From Saccoglossus kowalevskii (taxonomy: Eukaryota; Hemichordata; Enteropneusta; Harrimaniidae), in NCBI RefSeq assembly GCF_000003605.2, contig NW_003155241.1, positions 527,208-548,311 of the forward strand: a stretch of DNA of 21,104 nt, in the 5' to 3' direction. Positions 8,208 through 18,468 of the stretch are shown here, piece after piece. Below the pieces are notes generated by a model that worked only from the letters and a program-made list of their open reading frames with translations, did not search any database and was not told where the DNA came from. Each line of letters begins with the position of its first letter. Within the stretch, counting starts at the first letter, position 1. Position numbers and translations under genes: made by a program.

Positions 8208-10851
8208 GTGAGTCTTGTTTTTGTGTAATTTATCATTTTTCACAATTTTCACTATTTTTTAACTATTTTTTTCACTGTGAAACTGAAACAAGGATACATA
8301 CAGCATTTGCTTTTTTTAAAAGTGTTTTTAAAATAGAAGTGTGATTACATTATTGCTCATCAAATATTCCACATATTAGTTTTAATAAAGCTCTATAAAT
8401 GCTGTCAGAGTACAACTCCAAGTGATGACATTTAAAATAATTAAATCCAACAAGGGTTGTTCACACACTGTATCAATCCTTTCCCAAGTTCAAACTATTT
8501 CTGTTTTAACCCAAATCATATCCTACTGCACTTGGTCTTTGGATGTATTACATTAGGGAGACCTTATGGAAATTCCTACTTTTAGCTGAATTAACAACAT
8601 TCAGATTTAGCAACGATACACTGTACATGTAAGCTAAATTACTGTATTTTCTCTATTAGTAGCACATAGTTTTATGTAAATTACAGAGATTGTATACAGC
8701 CAATGCAATTTTTGGTTTATATGTGCTTCTGTTTGAGATGCACTTCTAATAGGGTGAATATGGTAACTGGAATATAACATACTTGATGTTTTACAGTATA
8801 TCAATATTCATATAGGGTTGTCTGAACCACTATTGTGGCAAACTATCTTATTGGCACATATGTTATTACCCACCTCAGACAGACCTTGGCTGATTTTACT
8901 CAGACTTTGATAAAGGTCATACAAGGTCACATACGTTCAGCATTTTGTTTGATTCATAACTAGTGTTTTATTTTGTGTGTCCGGGATCAGCAAGAGCTAT
9001 TCATCATTCTCCCAATTCAGACCATTTGGAAGAGATTTTATTCACATACAATGTATCTTCATAATACTGTAGTCGGGAGAGTCATTTATAGCTCGCCAGC
9101 CAGCCAGACAAGACCAGATGCACTTAATATTTTCTTACTAGTGGCAAGTTATTCTAGAACTAATGACAAATATTCATGTCTGGCATTCCCTCGTTAGGTG
9201 TACATGTTTTGAGAGAAACCATGCACAATCTATATATAATCTAAATAAATATATTGAAAACGTGACTGTCTATTTTGCCTTTGGCTGTTATAACGATGAG
9301 AACACGTAATACTGTTACATGATATCTAGTATGAAGGTTGTTGAAATTAAAAATGAAAGGAGAATGAAAGGGTCTGTTTCATTTAGTAAAGTACTTGTCC
9401 CTTTAAAATATGTTATTGTACTTGTGCCCTTGTGTGCACGAATGTAGGTGTAAATTTATTTATGACTGCGCCCTCGCTGGTTATCGGAATGATACTTTCT
9501 GCCTGAGGGCGCTCTTCATATTAAATAAACTAATATTTGTTTAATTTACAGCTGTAGATTTCTTCAACCAGATAAATATGTTATATGGTACAATAACAGA
9601 ATTCTGTATGCCAGAAACGTGTCCAGTTATGTCTGCTGGACCAAAGTGAGTAAAATAAACTATTTTTGTGCTTAAAATCACTAAATAGTGATTTTGAAAT
9701 CCACTGCCATTATGAGAAAATAAGCAGCATTGGATCCAAGTCAGATTGACTTGAGGTCGCCCTGAATATTTGTCAGGGAAAAAATTCCTTGAAGGCCATA
9801 TCCCTAACCTGAACCCTAATCCTAACACGCTAGCCCCCTAATGTAATTGCATACGCCCTTCCAGATAACAATAAATATTGTTAAGAGAGGCATATAACAA
9901 ATAAAATGTGATAGGAGCACTGGAGGAGCAGCGATAAGTTATGGGTGAGGGGGCCCTAAGGAACTCTTGCAATTGCCAGGATGAAAACTGTTCGTCCGTC
10001 CCATAAGGAGTTTAAATTCAAACACACTCGGCATCTGACATGGTTCTACACTGCTGTTAAGTAATATACATGTTACTTTATTTAAGTATATTTGTGTTTT
10101 AGATATGAATACCATTGGGCAGATGGAACGACCGTGAAGAAACCAATCAAGTGCTCTGCTCCTAAGTATATAGACTATTTAATGACGTGGGTTCAAGACC
10201 AGTTAGATGATGAGATGTTATTCCCATCTAAAATAGGTTAGATATTGTTATTAAATGGATGAATATACACTCAATAATCAGCCATTTATTTGGTAAAACA
10301 TTCCCTTCACTGTAGACTGTAAGCCGTCATAGTTTTATGAGTCAGTGAAAATGGTCCAATTTTGGAGCAGTGACAATTTTCTGGATTCCTACGCTGAGAA
10401 TTCATCTTCACAAGTGCCATAAAATCATCAATTAGCATAAATTCTTAGCAGCATCGATATTAAGAATTTTGACTTGATTCTTTTGTTTTTAATTTTGGTA
10501 ACGTAATGCCAATAATCTGTAATAATGAAATCACAAAAAAGATGACATATAATAAATCAATGTAAAATTACTGAATTCACAATGGTCGTCCTAATAACAT
10601 CTTCTTTTCTTATAGGTGTTCCGTTCCCGAAGAATTTCTTATCAGTTGCAAAAATCATCCTCAAAAGATTATTCCGTGTGTACGCTCACATTTACCATCA
10701 ACATTTCAAGGAAGTTATCAATTTACAAGAAGAAGCCCATCTCAATACGTCTTTCAAACATTTTGTTTTCTTCGTTCAAGAATTCCAGCTGATTGATAGG
10801 AGGGAGCTTGCGCCACTTCAGGAGCTTATTGATCGACTGACAAACAAGTAG
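8041..10851 (+). CDS. MOB1: MOB kinase activator 1 (MOB1/Mats), last four coding exons, 5' end missing
   Basis: This is a split gene for the Hippo-pathway adaptor MOB1, which binds MST/Hippo and LATS/NDR kinases and promotes LATS activation at the cell cortex and in the cytoplasm. Joining the four exons gives an uninterrupted frame for residues 5-214, against the usual 216. The inferred family residues are all present: MST phosphorylation sites T12 and T35, zinc ligands C79, C84, H161 and H166, and the basic phosphopeptide pocket K153, R154 and R157. Signature stretches include [49 protein letters not shown] and [10 protein letters not shown]. Introns interrupt codons 5, 61, 92 and 137, in phases 2, 1, 2 and 1. 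The first coding exon (about 14 coding bases, expected to encode MSFLF up to the second base of codon 5) was not found here. The neighbours are repeats, not genes. I am near certain of the family; the organism-specific paralogue name is unknown. Confidence 0.97.
8208..9551 (+). other. MOB1 intron 2
   Basis: This intron lies between a GTGAGT donor and a TTTACAG acceptor. It contains a small TA-flanked inverted-repeat element (8642-8763) and an 8 bp perfect inverted repeat GCGCCCTC/GAGGGCGC at 9468-9475 and 9505-9512. No other coding signal was seen. Confidence 0.9.
8640..8765. mobile_element. Small TA-flanked inverted-repeat element in MOB1 intron 2
   Basis: The left end CTGTATTTTCTCTATTAG pairs with the right end CTAATAGGGTGAATATGG as an imperfect inverted repeat of about 22 bp (CTATTAG/CTAATAG is exact). 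TA is present outside both ends. The total is about 122 bp with no coding capacity. It is unrelated to the four-copy MITE apart from sharing TA flanks and a CTGTA start. It is a single copy here. Confidence 0.6.
9552..9645 (+). CDS. MOB1: MOB1 coding exon 3 (codons 61-92)
   Basis: The acceptor is TTTACAG and the donor is GTGAGT. The two opening bases complete Thr61, then the frame reads [19 protein letters not shown]79 and C84 of the structural zinc site fall here with the intervening residues MPET, followed by PVMSAGPK. The exon ends two bases into codon 92 and joins exon 4 in phase. Confidence 0.96.
9646..10102 (+). other. MOB1 intron 3
   Basis: This intron runs from a GTGAGT donor to a GTGTTTTAG acceptor. 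A 10 bp perfect inverted repeat (AAAATCACTA/TAGTGATTTT, 9674-9695) lies near its start. A short run of degenerate telomere-like hexamers lies at 9802-9825. Confidence 0.9.
9802..9825 (-). repeat. Short degenerate telomere-like hexamer run
   Basis: Four hexamers in register read CCCTAA, CCTGAA, CCCTAA and TCCTAA, i.e. near-TTAGGG on the minus strand. Two of the four are perfect. The run is too short to be more than suggestive. Confidence 0.45.
10103..10236 (+). CDS. MOB1: MOB1 coding exon 4 (codons 92-137)
   Basis: The acceptor is GTGTTTTAG and the donor is GTTAGA, a weaker donor than the GTGAGT used by the two previous exons. The encoded peptide includes [27 protein letters not shown] and VQDQLDDEM, which are core MOB-family helices. 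The exon ends with the first base of Gly137. Confidence 0.95.
10237..10615 (+). other. MOB1 intron 4
   Basis: This short intron runs from a GTTAGA donor to a CTTATAG acceptor. It is AT-rich and I saw no repeat or coding element in it. Confidence 0.9.
10616..10851 (+). CDS. MOB1: MOB1 terminal coding exon (codons 137-214, stop TAG)
   Basis: The acceptor is a good pyrimidine tract ending TCTTATAG. The exon encodes [13 protein letters not shown], the K153/R154/R157 pocket (LKRLFR), and zinc ligands H161 and H166 in [10 protein letters not shown]. The conserved tail [20 protein letters not shown] follows. The protein ends RLTNK at a TAG stop at 10849-10851, two residues shorter than the usual 216-residue form. 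The open frame extends upstream into the intron to an ATG at 10582, but that part has no MOB similarity and is interrupted by the acceptor. Confidence 0.96.
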
Positions 10852-12676
10852 ACAAGATATGCCTTATTGTTTTATATGAAAGAAAATTATTTTGACTGTT
10901 ATTCAGATGACCAGCAATATTTTGGAAGACGTGCACTGATTGGCTGATTTATGGTGACATATTTTGTTAATTAACCAATGCAAAGAGTGGTTACTTTTCT
11001 CTTCATTAAGTCCAATTTTGTAAGGCTTTTTATAGTTGGGTAATCATGATAACATTGATGATCATTTGGTTGATTGCAAGTCATGCAAATCTCTACATCT
11101 CTTGCCTGTGTTGTTGATTTTCTGGAATACTGGGAGAGAATAGAGACGTTTTTGCATCCCTGATTGCAGATATTTTTACTATACCAGCTGTGGTTTTGTA
11201 CCAAACATTTTTATTTTGTACTGTAGGTTGGCTGTGAAAATTTATGAAATGTTCGCAAAATACAAAAAATGTATATTTTATTCATACACACTTGCAAGAA
11301 AACTGATGATTTGCATGATTTTTTGGAATACATACTAAGAAAAATTTGAGGGGCGGCATCCATAGAGATCTATTAAACTGGTGAAAAACTGAGATAACTG
11401 GTCTCCCAAATGAATGGTCATAAATGAAATAGGTATGAACACACTCGGTAACGTACCTACTGGAAAATTAAAAACTTGTACATTGTGGAACATGGGTCAT
11501 AAAATAGGTTTCAAAAATTGCAAGTTGTCATGTTTCTTGTATTTCCAATATTCGTGATCCATGTTTCAAAACTTATATGCAGGTTTTCCCCAACCACAAA
11601 ATTGTTTTTTTTTTTAAATTGACGTCTTTCATAAATATGGCTGCAGCAAAGATTAGCACAATTTACAGAGTACAGGTCATCTTGAGAAAACACAATGACT
11701 GTTTTCAACCTTATTGATCTTATTTTCTACAAAAGAAAAGTATTATGGAAAGGCATTACTTCCTCCTGTGGACCATCTTAAGAATAAGTTTATTGGATGA
11801 AGTCAAACTCTGTATAGTACTAACTGTAAATCATTTCAATTGTCAGGCGCTTGTAAAGGTGATACGATTTATTCAGTTTCTTTGCAGTTGGTTGTAGAGA
11901 CAAAATTTTGTTGAATTCTAATGATATTCGTCCAATCTTGGTTGCCATAGGTTCCTGACTCATTATCAGGTTTGGTCTTACAAAGCAATCAAGAAATGTT
12001 CAGTTTTTTGCACCACATATTTTGTTATACGACCTGAGAAGTTATAGACGGGCATAGTTTTTGTGGAATTGTTTCTAGAATTTGTAGGTAAGCGTAATTT
12101 TTTACTTGCAAAAACAAAGAGCTATATTGAGGCCATGGAGAAATCCTGATTCATCAACGTGCAAGGATCCTGCTGATTAATCATGAATGAATGAAAGAGT
12201 ACTTGTTAACTGGTGATTAATTGTTTTCTTCTGTGCTCCAGTGTTGAGGCAAATTCAACTTTCAAATAGTAAGTTATAAGCATTCATCCATGGTTCTACC
12301 TCGCTTTTTCCTTTTTGTTCAGGAGATCATATAAATATGCAGTGTTTTTGTTGATTGCTGTGAATAATACTCAGCATAATTACTGATTTTAATTTACTTC
12401 TGTTTTTTTGTCTGCTGCAAGTGCAATCATGCTGAATTTCTCATACATTGCAAAAAAAAATAATTTCAAAAAATGCGTAAAAATAGAAAAATCTGGCAAG
12501 GAAAAAAATATTGATCAAAGGGATAAACCACCACTGTTACTGCAAGGTGTCAATTTTGATGTGGTTTTCAAGTAACAAAATACAATGTGTGTAAAATATA
12601 TTTTTTTTCAATATGTGCTTCGCATACTCTGTTCAGAATGGTCTACGCTGCCATGAATGAGTATACCCAATCAGAC
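10852..12676 (+). other. MOB1 3' UTR / downstream flank, end not defined
   Basis: This AT-rich stretch begins right after the MOB1 stop and must start with its 3' UTR. I saw no AATAAA before the MITE at 12679. ATTAAA variants occur at 11372 and 11467, but neither has a convincing downstream element, so the cleavage site is not assigned. The open frames on the minus strand here (10971-11204 and 11511-11708) resemble nothing known and look like chance. Confidence 0.4.
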
Positions 12677-12866
12677 TACTGTAAAATACTTTTTGCTTGG
12701 AATTAATTTTCGCTGAAGGAATGATTCAGTGAAAATAAAATCCAGCAAACATACCCTTTTTCCTGTATTTTATATTCAACTTGTCAAAAATCAGTGAAAA
12801 TAAATTCCATACAAAATGTCTTTTCAGCGAAAATTAATTCCAGCTAAAATAAAGTATTTTACAGTA
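12677..12866. mobile_element. TA-flanked foldback MITE, copy 2
   Basis: The element 12679-12864 is flanked by TA and reads CTGTAAAATACTTTTTGCTT at the left and AAATAAAGTATTTTACAG at the right. It is about 186 bp and has lost part of the left TTATTTTCGC tract. It shares CTTGTCAAAAATCAGTG and TTCCATACAAAA with copy 3, forming a second subfamily. It lies about 1.8 kb after the MOB1 stop. Confidence 0.88.
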
Positions 12867-14074
12867 TTATAAAAATATTGACTAGGAACATGTAGATTTT
12901 GTGTTTACACTCTTAATTACTGAACATATGCTTTGTGGACGTTGATAATCCCATGATTCATCTCGCTTAAATGAACATCTACCTATTTTGAAAGAGTAAT
13001 GCCATTTTTGTTGTCCTCTATTTGTCCGTCAATGTGAAAGTTTCATGTAATCAATTTATTTTACTTGTGCTGTATACATACCGTAAACTACTACAGAATA
13101 TCAGGATTTCACAAAAGTCACTGACAATCCGTGTCGTTAGGACACTTGAGATATTTTCACTGGTACCAAATTTTGCCGATCTCGTTGTTTTGCCAAAGTC
13201 GTGAAAATTTGTCTTTTGCAAAATTAAAGCGTTAACAGTAAATAAGGTCCTCATCAAATAATGCTTGCCTGTATTTGTAATATTATATACATTAGACATG
13301 GTATCTCCAAAATTACTAAGTACTGTAGTTTACGCCACATTCTGTATAGGGTTATTATCCCCTTATTAGGAAATGCAAATTCCAAATAAGGAGTGTGTGC
13401 TTTTTCTTCTTGATTGAACCATAATTTTGATTCCATTTGACAAGATATTGCTGTGAATTCTTGTATCTGTCAGATTATAATGGCTCTTACCAGACAGATA
13501 AATGAATGGCCTTATAATTATTAAATTTAGATTTTATAAAAAAATACTATAAAATGTAAAATTACTGTGAAAAAAATTTAAATATGGAAATTACCTGCCA
13601 TTGATTGCCTGATTTATAGGGAGATTATTTTATTTATTTTATATCCTGGTATAGGTAGAAGTTTGTTTGCAAAGTTTTTAATATTTTAATTTTTTAGCAT
13701 ATTGTTATATATATTAGTAATACTGCATTGATGAAATATTTGATTTTACATTTAACTTGTGTATATGAAGTTAAAGGGTGGTGGTCGTCTCACTGAGTCG
13801 TGTTCGATATGGGACTCGTACTGACTTACACAAAGCATGTAAAATGCATTGTTTGTTTACATGGAAATTAAAACATGTACTGTGCAACAACCACTGCTCT
13901 TTAAAATCTTCACCTCAATATCCTTATTTATCTGATAAGTGTGACAATTTATTAATATGAAACCTGATAAAAAAAGTCATTGTGTAAAACCACAAATTCC
14001 ATGTTCTGTAAATTGAACCTGCAACATAAATCTGCGTCGTTGATGTTTGTCATATTTGTCCATTCATTCTTGCA
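12867..14074. other. Intergenic or 3' flanking stretch with a possible decayed inverted-repeat element
   Basis: CGTAAACTAC at 13082-13091 and GTAGTTTACG at 13325-13334 form a perfect 10 bp inverted repeat, which may bound an old element of about 255 bp. An alternative right end is GTTAACAGTA near 13231. The overlapping open frames on both strands across 13022-13299 have the look of repeat by-products. The rest is AT-rich and unrecognised. Confidence 0.35.
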
Positions 14075-14273
14075 TACTGTAAAATACTTTATTTTCGTTT
14101 GGATTTTATTTTCGCTGAAGGAACGATTCAGTGAAAATAAAATCCAGCGAATATACCTTTTTTCCTATATTTTACATTCAACTTGTCAAAAATCAGTGAA
14201 AATAAAATCCATACAAAACACCGAAAATATCTTTTCCGCGAAGATTTCAGCTAAAAGAAAGTATTTTACAGTA
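14075..14273. mobile_element. TA-flanked foldback MITE, copy 3
   Basis: The element 14077-14271 is TA-flanked, with left end CTGTAAAATACTTTATTTTC and right end AAAGAAAGTATTTTACAG. It is a sister of copy 2. The 101-residue open frame at 13980-14285 merely runs through it. The right arm is more decayed (GCGAAGATTTCAGCTAAAAG). Confidence 0.88.
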
Positions 14274-15098
14274 TTACAAAAATAACACCACTCCTGAATT
14301 CTAATTATTAGTGATTAACAATTTTTGTAAAAATAATCCTGATATAGCAATAGCTCCCCTGTTCCAGATACTTTAATTTTTTTAGCTATACTTGCAAGTG
14401 TACTATATCATTTTCATCAGTTGGAACATTGCATCTCACTAGATGGCACTTGATGTGATGTTTCACACCCTAAAACTGCACTACCAGTATTAATAAAATC
14501 ATTCTTGTTACTGGGTCCATAGGATTTTTGTGGACTGAAACAAATGAAGTGCTAATGACATGGAAATGTGCTTGTGTTCCTTCTGTACTAATATTCCAAT
14601 ATAAACACTATATACTATCATGCAGTGTCTGTCAGTCTTGAGTTTCTTGATATTTAATATTTTATAACTCGGCCTGATTTACAAATTGTCACTGCAATCT
14701 TGTGCCACAAGGCTTGTTTTTGCCTCTTATATAGTCTTACATTCTCTCTCGTCATCTTGTTTTTTTGACCTTTGTAACCATGGTGTTTGAAACGGTGCAT
14801 GTGATGTGATGACTGGGGAGGACGAAACGCTATTTGAGAGACGAGTAAATCTCAAGATTCTCACTCAAGAACATCCCGGCAGCCATTTGCCTCTACGCTC
14901 TATTGCAATGGTCAAATTACATATATTCCTTCATCATAAGCTCTCCAAATTGCAAGCTTGCTTATAAATAATTTACTTTTCTGTGGCACTATGATCATTA
15001 TTAATCCAAAGCAAGAGCACTACTGATTGAAGAATTATTTTTTTTACAGTTAATTGACCAGAGCAACCAAGAGTAATATTGTGAAATTTACTCTGTTC
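14274..15098. other. AT-rich stretch, nothing recognised
   Basis: I saw no coding frame, repeat or RNA gene that I can support between MITE copy 3 and the long inverted-repeat element at about 15099. Confidence 0.4.
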
Positions 15099-15496
15099 AG
15101 TAGCAGATTTTAATAGACCATTTTCCGTTGACTGCGAGATCCTGTGTTGTGCGTGAAATCAAATGAAAAAAACAGGACAAACAAAGGTCATAGCATTGTA
15201 GTGGCTCCCAAACATCGCGTGGGGTTCATCAAACGCAGAAATATTGTTGGGGATTTCCACACTTAATAATGTGCTATACACATTGGATGATAATTAATTC
15301 TGATGAAGTAATGGTATTTCAACGCAATATTCCCCTCTCAAGGATTGCCATTGCGATATTGAGCTATAAAAAAATAAACATAAATTTCAAATCAAATCGT
15401 TCGATTTTTGTGACAGATGTTTGGTCTTCGTCTTTCACACAATATACGAGATCCCAAGGTGAATGGAAAATCATCTATTTCAAATCTAGTGCTACT
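15099..15496. mobile_element. Decayed long-terminal-inverted-repeat element
   Basis: The left segment starting AGTAGCAGATTT and continuing ATAGACCATTTTCC, GAGATCCTGTG and TGCGTGAAA matches, in the same order, the reverse complement of 15420-15496 (GTAGCACTAGATTT, ATAGATGATTTTCC, GGGATCTCG, TGTGTGAAA). Total arm length is about 75 bp with several mismatches and indels. The 106-residue frame at 15269-15589 overlaps the right half and has no known motif. The exact termini and target duplication are not clear. Confidence 0.55.
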
Positions 15497-15720
15497 TTAT
15501 GCTGCTATATGGGCTTTGAACTTGTGTGTAATTATTTGAATACTCTTAGAGATTTGTTTATGACTATCATTTTCTTCGTCTCATCATGATATATGTACTC
15601 TGATAACATGTAGTTTATTCTAGGCTTGAGCTTCCCAGCAGCATCCACACAATACACTGGCAATAGGGAAGTTGATAATTAAATACGACACCCGAGTATT
15701 AGACTTGTATGAGGTGTCCT

Positions 15721-15945
15721 GTTAACTATGAAGGGGTGCAAATGACAGATAGAATAGCCCATGCCTGGGATTTTATTTAACTATGGAGGGGTGCAAATGA
15801 CAAATAGAATAGCCCATGCCTAGGATTTTATTTGTTAAATAAGGAGGGGTGCAAATGACAAATAGAATAGCCCATGCCTAGGATTTTATTTGTTAAATAT
15901 GGAGGGGTGCAAATGACAAATAGAATAGCCCATGCCCAGGATTAT
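15721..15945. repeat. Four-copy tandem repeat, 55-58 bp unit
   Basis: GGGGTGCAAATGACA recurs at 15733, 15788, 15846 and 15904, each followed by ATAGAATAGCCCATGCC and GGATT. The spacing is 55, 58 and 58 bp. The last three units share ACAAATAG, while the first has ACAGATAG. The first unit is the most diverged and the last is truncated into a T-run. Confidence 0.92.
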
Positions 15946-17239
15946 TTTTTATGGGTATTTATTAGATTGAAATAATTTTATCTACTGCATGTAATTATCC
16001 AAATTTGAAATTCACCTTGTACAGATTGCATATCACTTTAATAAGTGTTCAGTTAAATTGAATCATTAAACTGAACTAAGAGAAAATACTATTTTGTAAC
16101 ATTATTTAAAAACCTTAAATTGAGCTTCCTTTAATGTAGCCAAAACATGCCACATTCTGCTTCACCGATTCTTTCTGTAATAATTAATTGAAATTTTATT
16201 TTGATATTTTAGTAAAAAATAATATTTTATTGAACATATAATCATTTTAACATTTTTTTTGTTTTAATTTCCATAGAATGTTGTTTTTTCTCTGCTGGCA
16301 ATATTTTGTCATTTAAAGTATTTTATTTTTATGTTTATTTTTAATATGTACTGATAAATGTAATATACCGGTAATTTGATATAATTGACTTTCCTGACAA
16401 AGCTATGAAAGTGCACCTTGTTTTTTTCCTATAAGTTTGCAATTATTTCTGAATTTGCATTGAGTTGAGTAATCTGATGTAGGTATAAGCTCTATGATTT
16501 TTTTTTAATTCATGCATCTAAAACAAGATGTCATGGAGGCAATATGATCAGGGAAATCTTCATTTGATGTTTATTATCGAGCTAACTACTGTCAGTTGCT
16601 GGTACATTGGTAATGTGCACAGTTTCTGAAACTTTGCATGTACCGGGTACAACCATGCTATTCACTGAAATGGATTTCACTGGATACCAAACTGAAAAAT
16701 TATGTCTCTGAATGCATTTTCCTGCTTTCTTTAAAGTATGTTAATTTAATATGAAGATTTCCATAATTTATACGACTTTCCACTAATGCCTTGCTACTAT
16801 ACTAGTTAGCTATGTAATATTTCATTATGTATACAGATTTATGGAATAGTTACTTGCACACACTGAGACGACAAGTGTCTTGAAAAATAAAATACTTGCA
16901 TAGGGAATTCACTGTAATAACACGATTCCCAGTCTCTCCATTGATGGCATTCTCATTCGACCAATCATATAGCTGACCACAATGACAAAACTGACATCAT
17001 AGCTAGGCATTAGTGGTGTGATGTATAGCGAGTGAAACGCCACATAGGTTTCTTTGATACAAGGTACAAAAAACAGCATTTGACAGTTGCCATGGTAAAG
17101 AATCAACATAACCAAGTGCTGTTCCATCTATGTGTGGAGTTAACTCGTTACATTGTGTGTGAACCAGTGTTTATAGTCATTAGATGTTGATGAAATTTCT
17201 TAAGTGGTGGTGTATTTTGTTAAAGTGTAGTATGCTTTA
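15946..17239. other. AT-rich stretch, nothing recognised
   Basis: I found no coding gene. The 72-residue minus-strand frame at 16909-17127 lies in a locally less AT-rich patch but shows no motif I can name. Short AT runs and isolated ACCGGT-type words occur (16368, 16642). Confidence 0.4.
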
Positions 17240-17765
17240 GACGTTGAGTTAGGATTGCAAATCAGTGCTTGCTTTGGTTAAGGATTCAAACCAGTGCATG
17301 AGTTGAGTTAGAATTCAAACCAGTGCATGAGTTGAGTTAGGATTCAAACCAGTGCACAAGTTGAGTTAGGATTCAAACCAGTGCACGAGTTGAGTTAGAA
17401 TTCAAACCAGTGCACGAGTTGAGTTAGAATTCAAACCAGTGCACGAGTTGAGTTAGAATTCAAACCAGTGCACGAGTTGAGTTAGAATTCAAACCAGTGC
17501 ACAAGTTGAGTTAGAATTCAAACCAGTGCACAAGTTAAGTTAGAATTCAAACCAGTGCACGAATTGAGTTAGAATTCAAACCAGTGCACGAGTTGAGTTA
17601 TAATTCAAACCAGTGCACGAGTTGAGTTATAATTCAAACCAGTGCACGAGTTAGGTTAGAATTCAAACCAGTGCAAGAGTTAGGTTAGAATTCAAACCAG
17701 TGCAAGAGTTGAGTTAGAATTCAAACCAGTGCACGAGTTGAGTTAGAATTCAAACCAGCGCTTCA
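17240..17765. repeat. Minisatellite, 29 bp unit, about 18 copies
   Basis: The unit is TTAGAATTCAAACCAGTGC followed by ACGAGTTGAG. From 17288 to 17752 the word AAACCAG recurs every 29 bp (17 copies), with one degenerate copy before it. Variants include GGATTC for GAATTC in the early units, TATAATTC in two units and TTAGGTTAG in two others. The ends are more diverged than the centre, as expected of an array evolving by unequal exchange. There are no spacers between units, so this is not a CRISPR array. Most units carry an EcoRI site. Confidence 0.95.
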
Positions 17766-18468
17766 GTGCATGGAGAAACTTACCCAAGCTTGTAGTGCGT
17801 TACTATTCACTTGTCTCAACAAAAAGGGGTGTTATTTGAAAAAAATCTAGATCCAGTGTTGTATTGCAGTTAACTTTGTGAATTTTATACTGCCATTGAA
17901 TAACCTAATGTACTTACAAGTCTGAATTGGCAAGGTTTCCAACTTTCAAGTTTTATCTAAATTGTTAACAGAACACTACACCAAAATACCATTAATTTCA
18001 TTGTTTTTTTCTTGCATTGAGTGTCCTTAGCTTTTGGATAACTTGATTCTTTGACTGAACTATGCGATAGTTTTATCTTGTAAATAATTTGAAAGAATAC
18101 TTAGTATAAGATACAACTGTACTACAAACAACATACATGGTTGTATGTCTAGCCAAATTGTAATAAGCAATAAATATATTTACCTACATTGAATATGGAG
18201 TATGTTTTCTTTTATTTATTCATAACTATCCACCACCTGTTGACTCCCTAATAACATTAGCAATGTAGCATTGATCCCTTCTAGATTCTCCCTCATATTT
18301 GTGAGAATAATTTTCATACCTTGTTCATATCATTGTAGATGAGGGGAATATGTATGTCCCCCTTATTGTTGATGTTGCTGTCATTTGAATAGGTCATACA
18401 ACCTTTTCTTGTGGTTGCAATACAATTTCTTTCAAACTTTGATATATTAAACAGTGCGATCTCGGCCT
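17766..18468. other. AT-rich stretch, nothing recognised
   Basis: An AATAAA at 18169-18174 followed by ATATTTACC could be a polyadenylation signal for a + strand transcript, but no transcript can be tied to it. No other feature was seen. Confidence 0.35.

Noticed and set aside
10582-10615. Upstream ATG extension of the last MOB1 exon
   Set aside because: The bases before 10616 are intron, with a clear TCTTATAG acceptor; the MOB1 frame joins from exon 4 in the correct phase.
13022-13299. Overlapping open frames on both strands
   Set aside because: They overlap in antisense, show no motif and lie in a stretch with inverted words typical of a decayed element.
17240-17765. CRISPR array
   Set aside because: The 29 bp units abut directly with no unique spacers, and the genome is eukaryotic.
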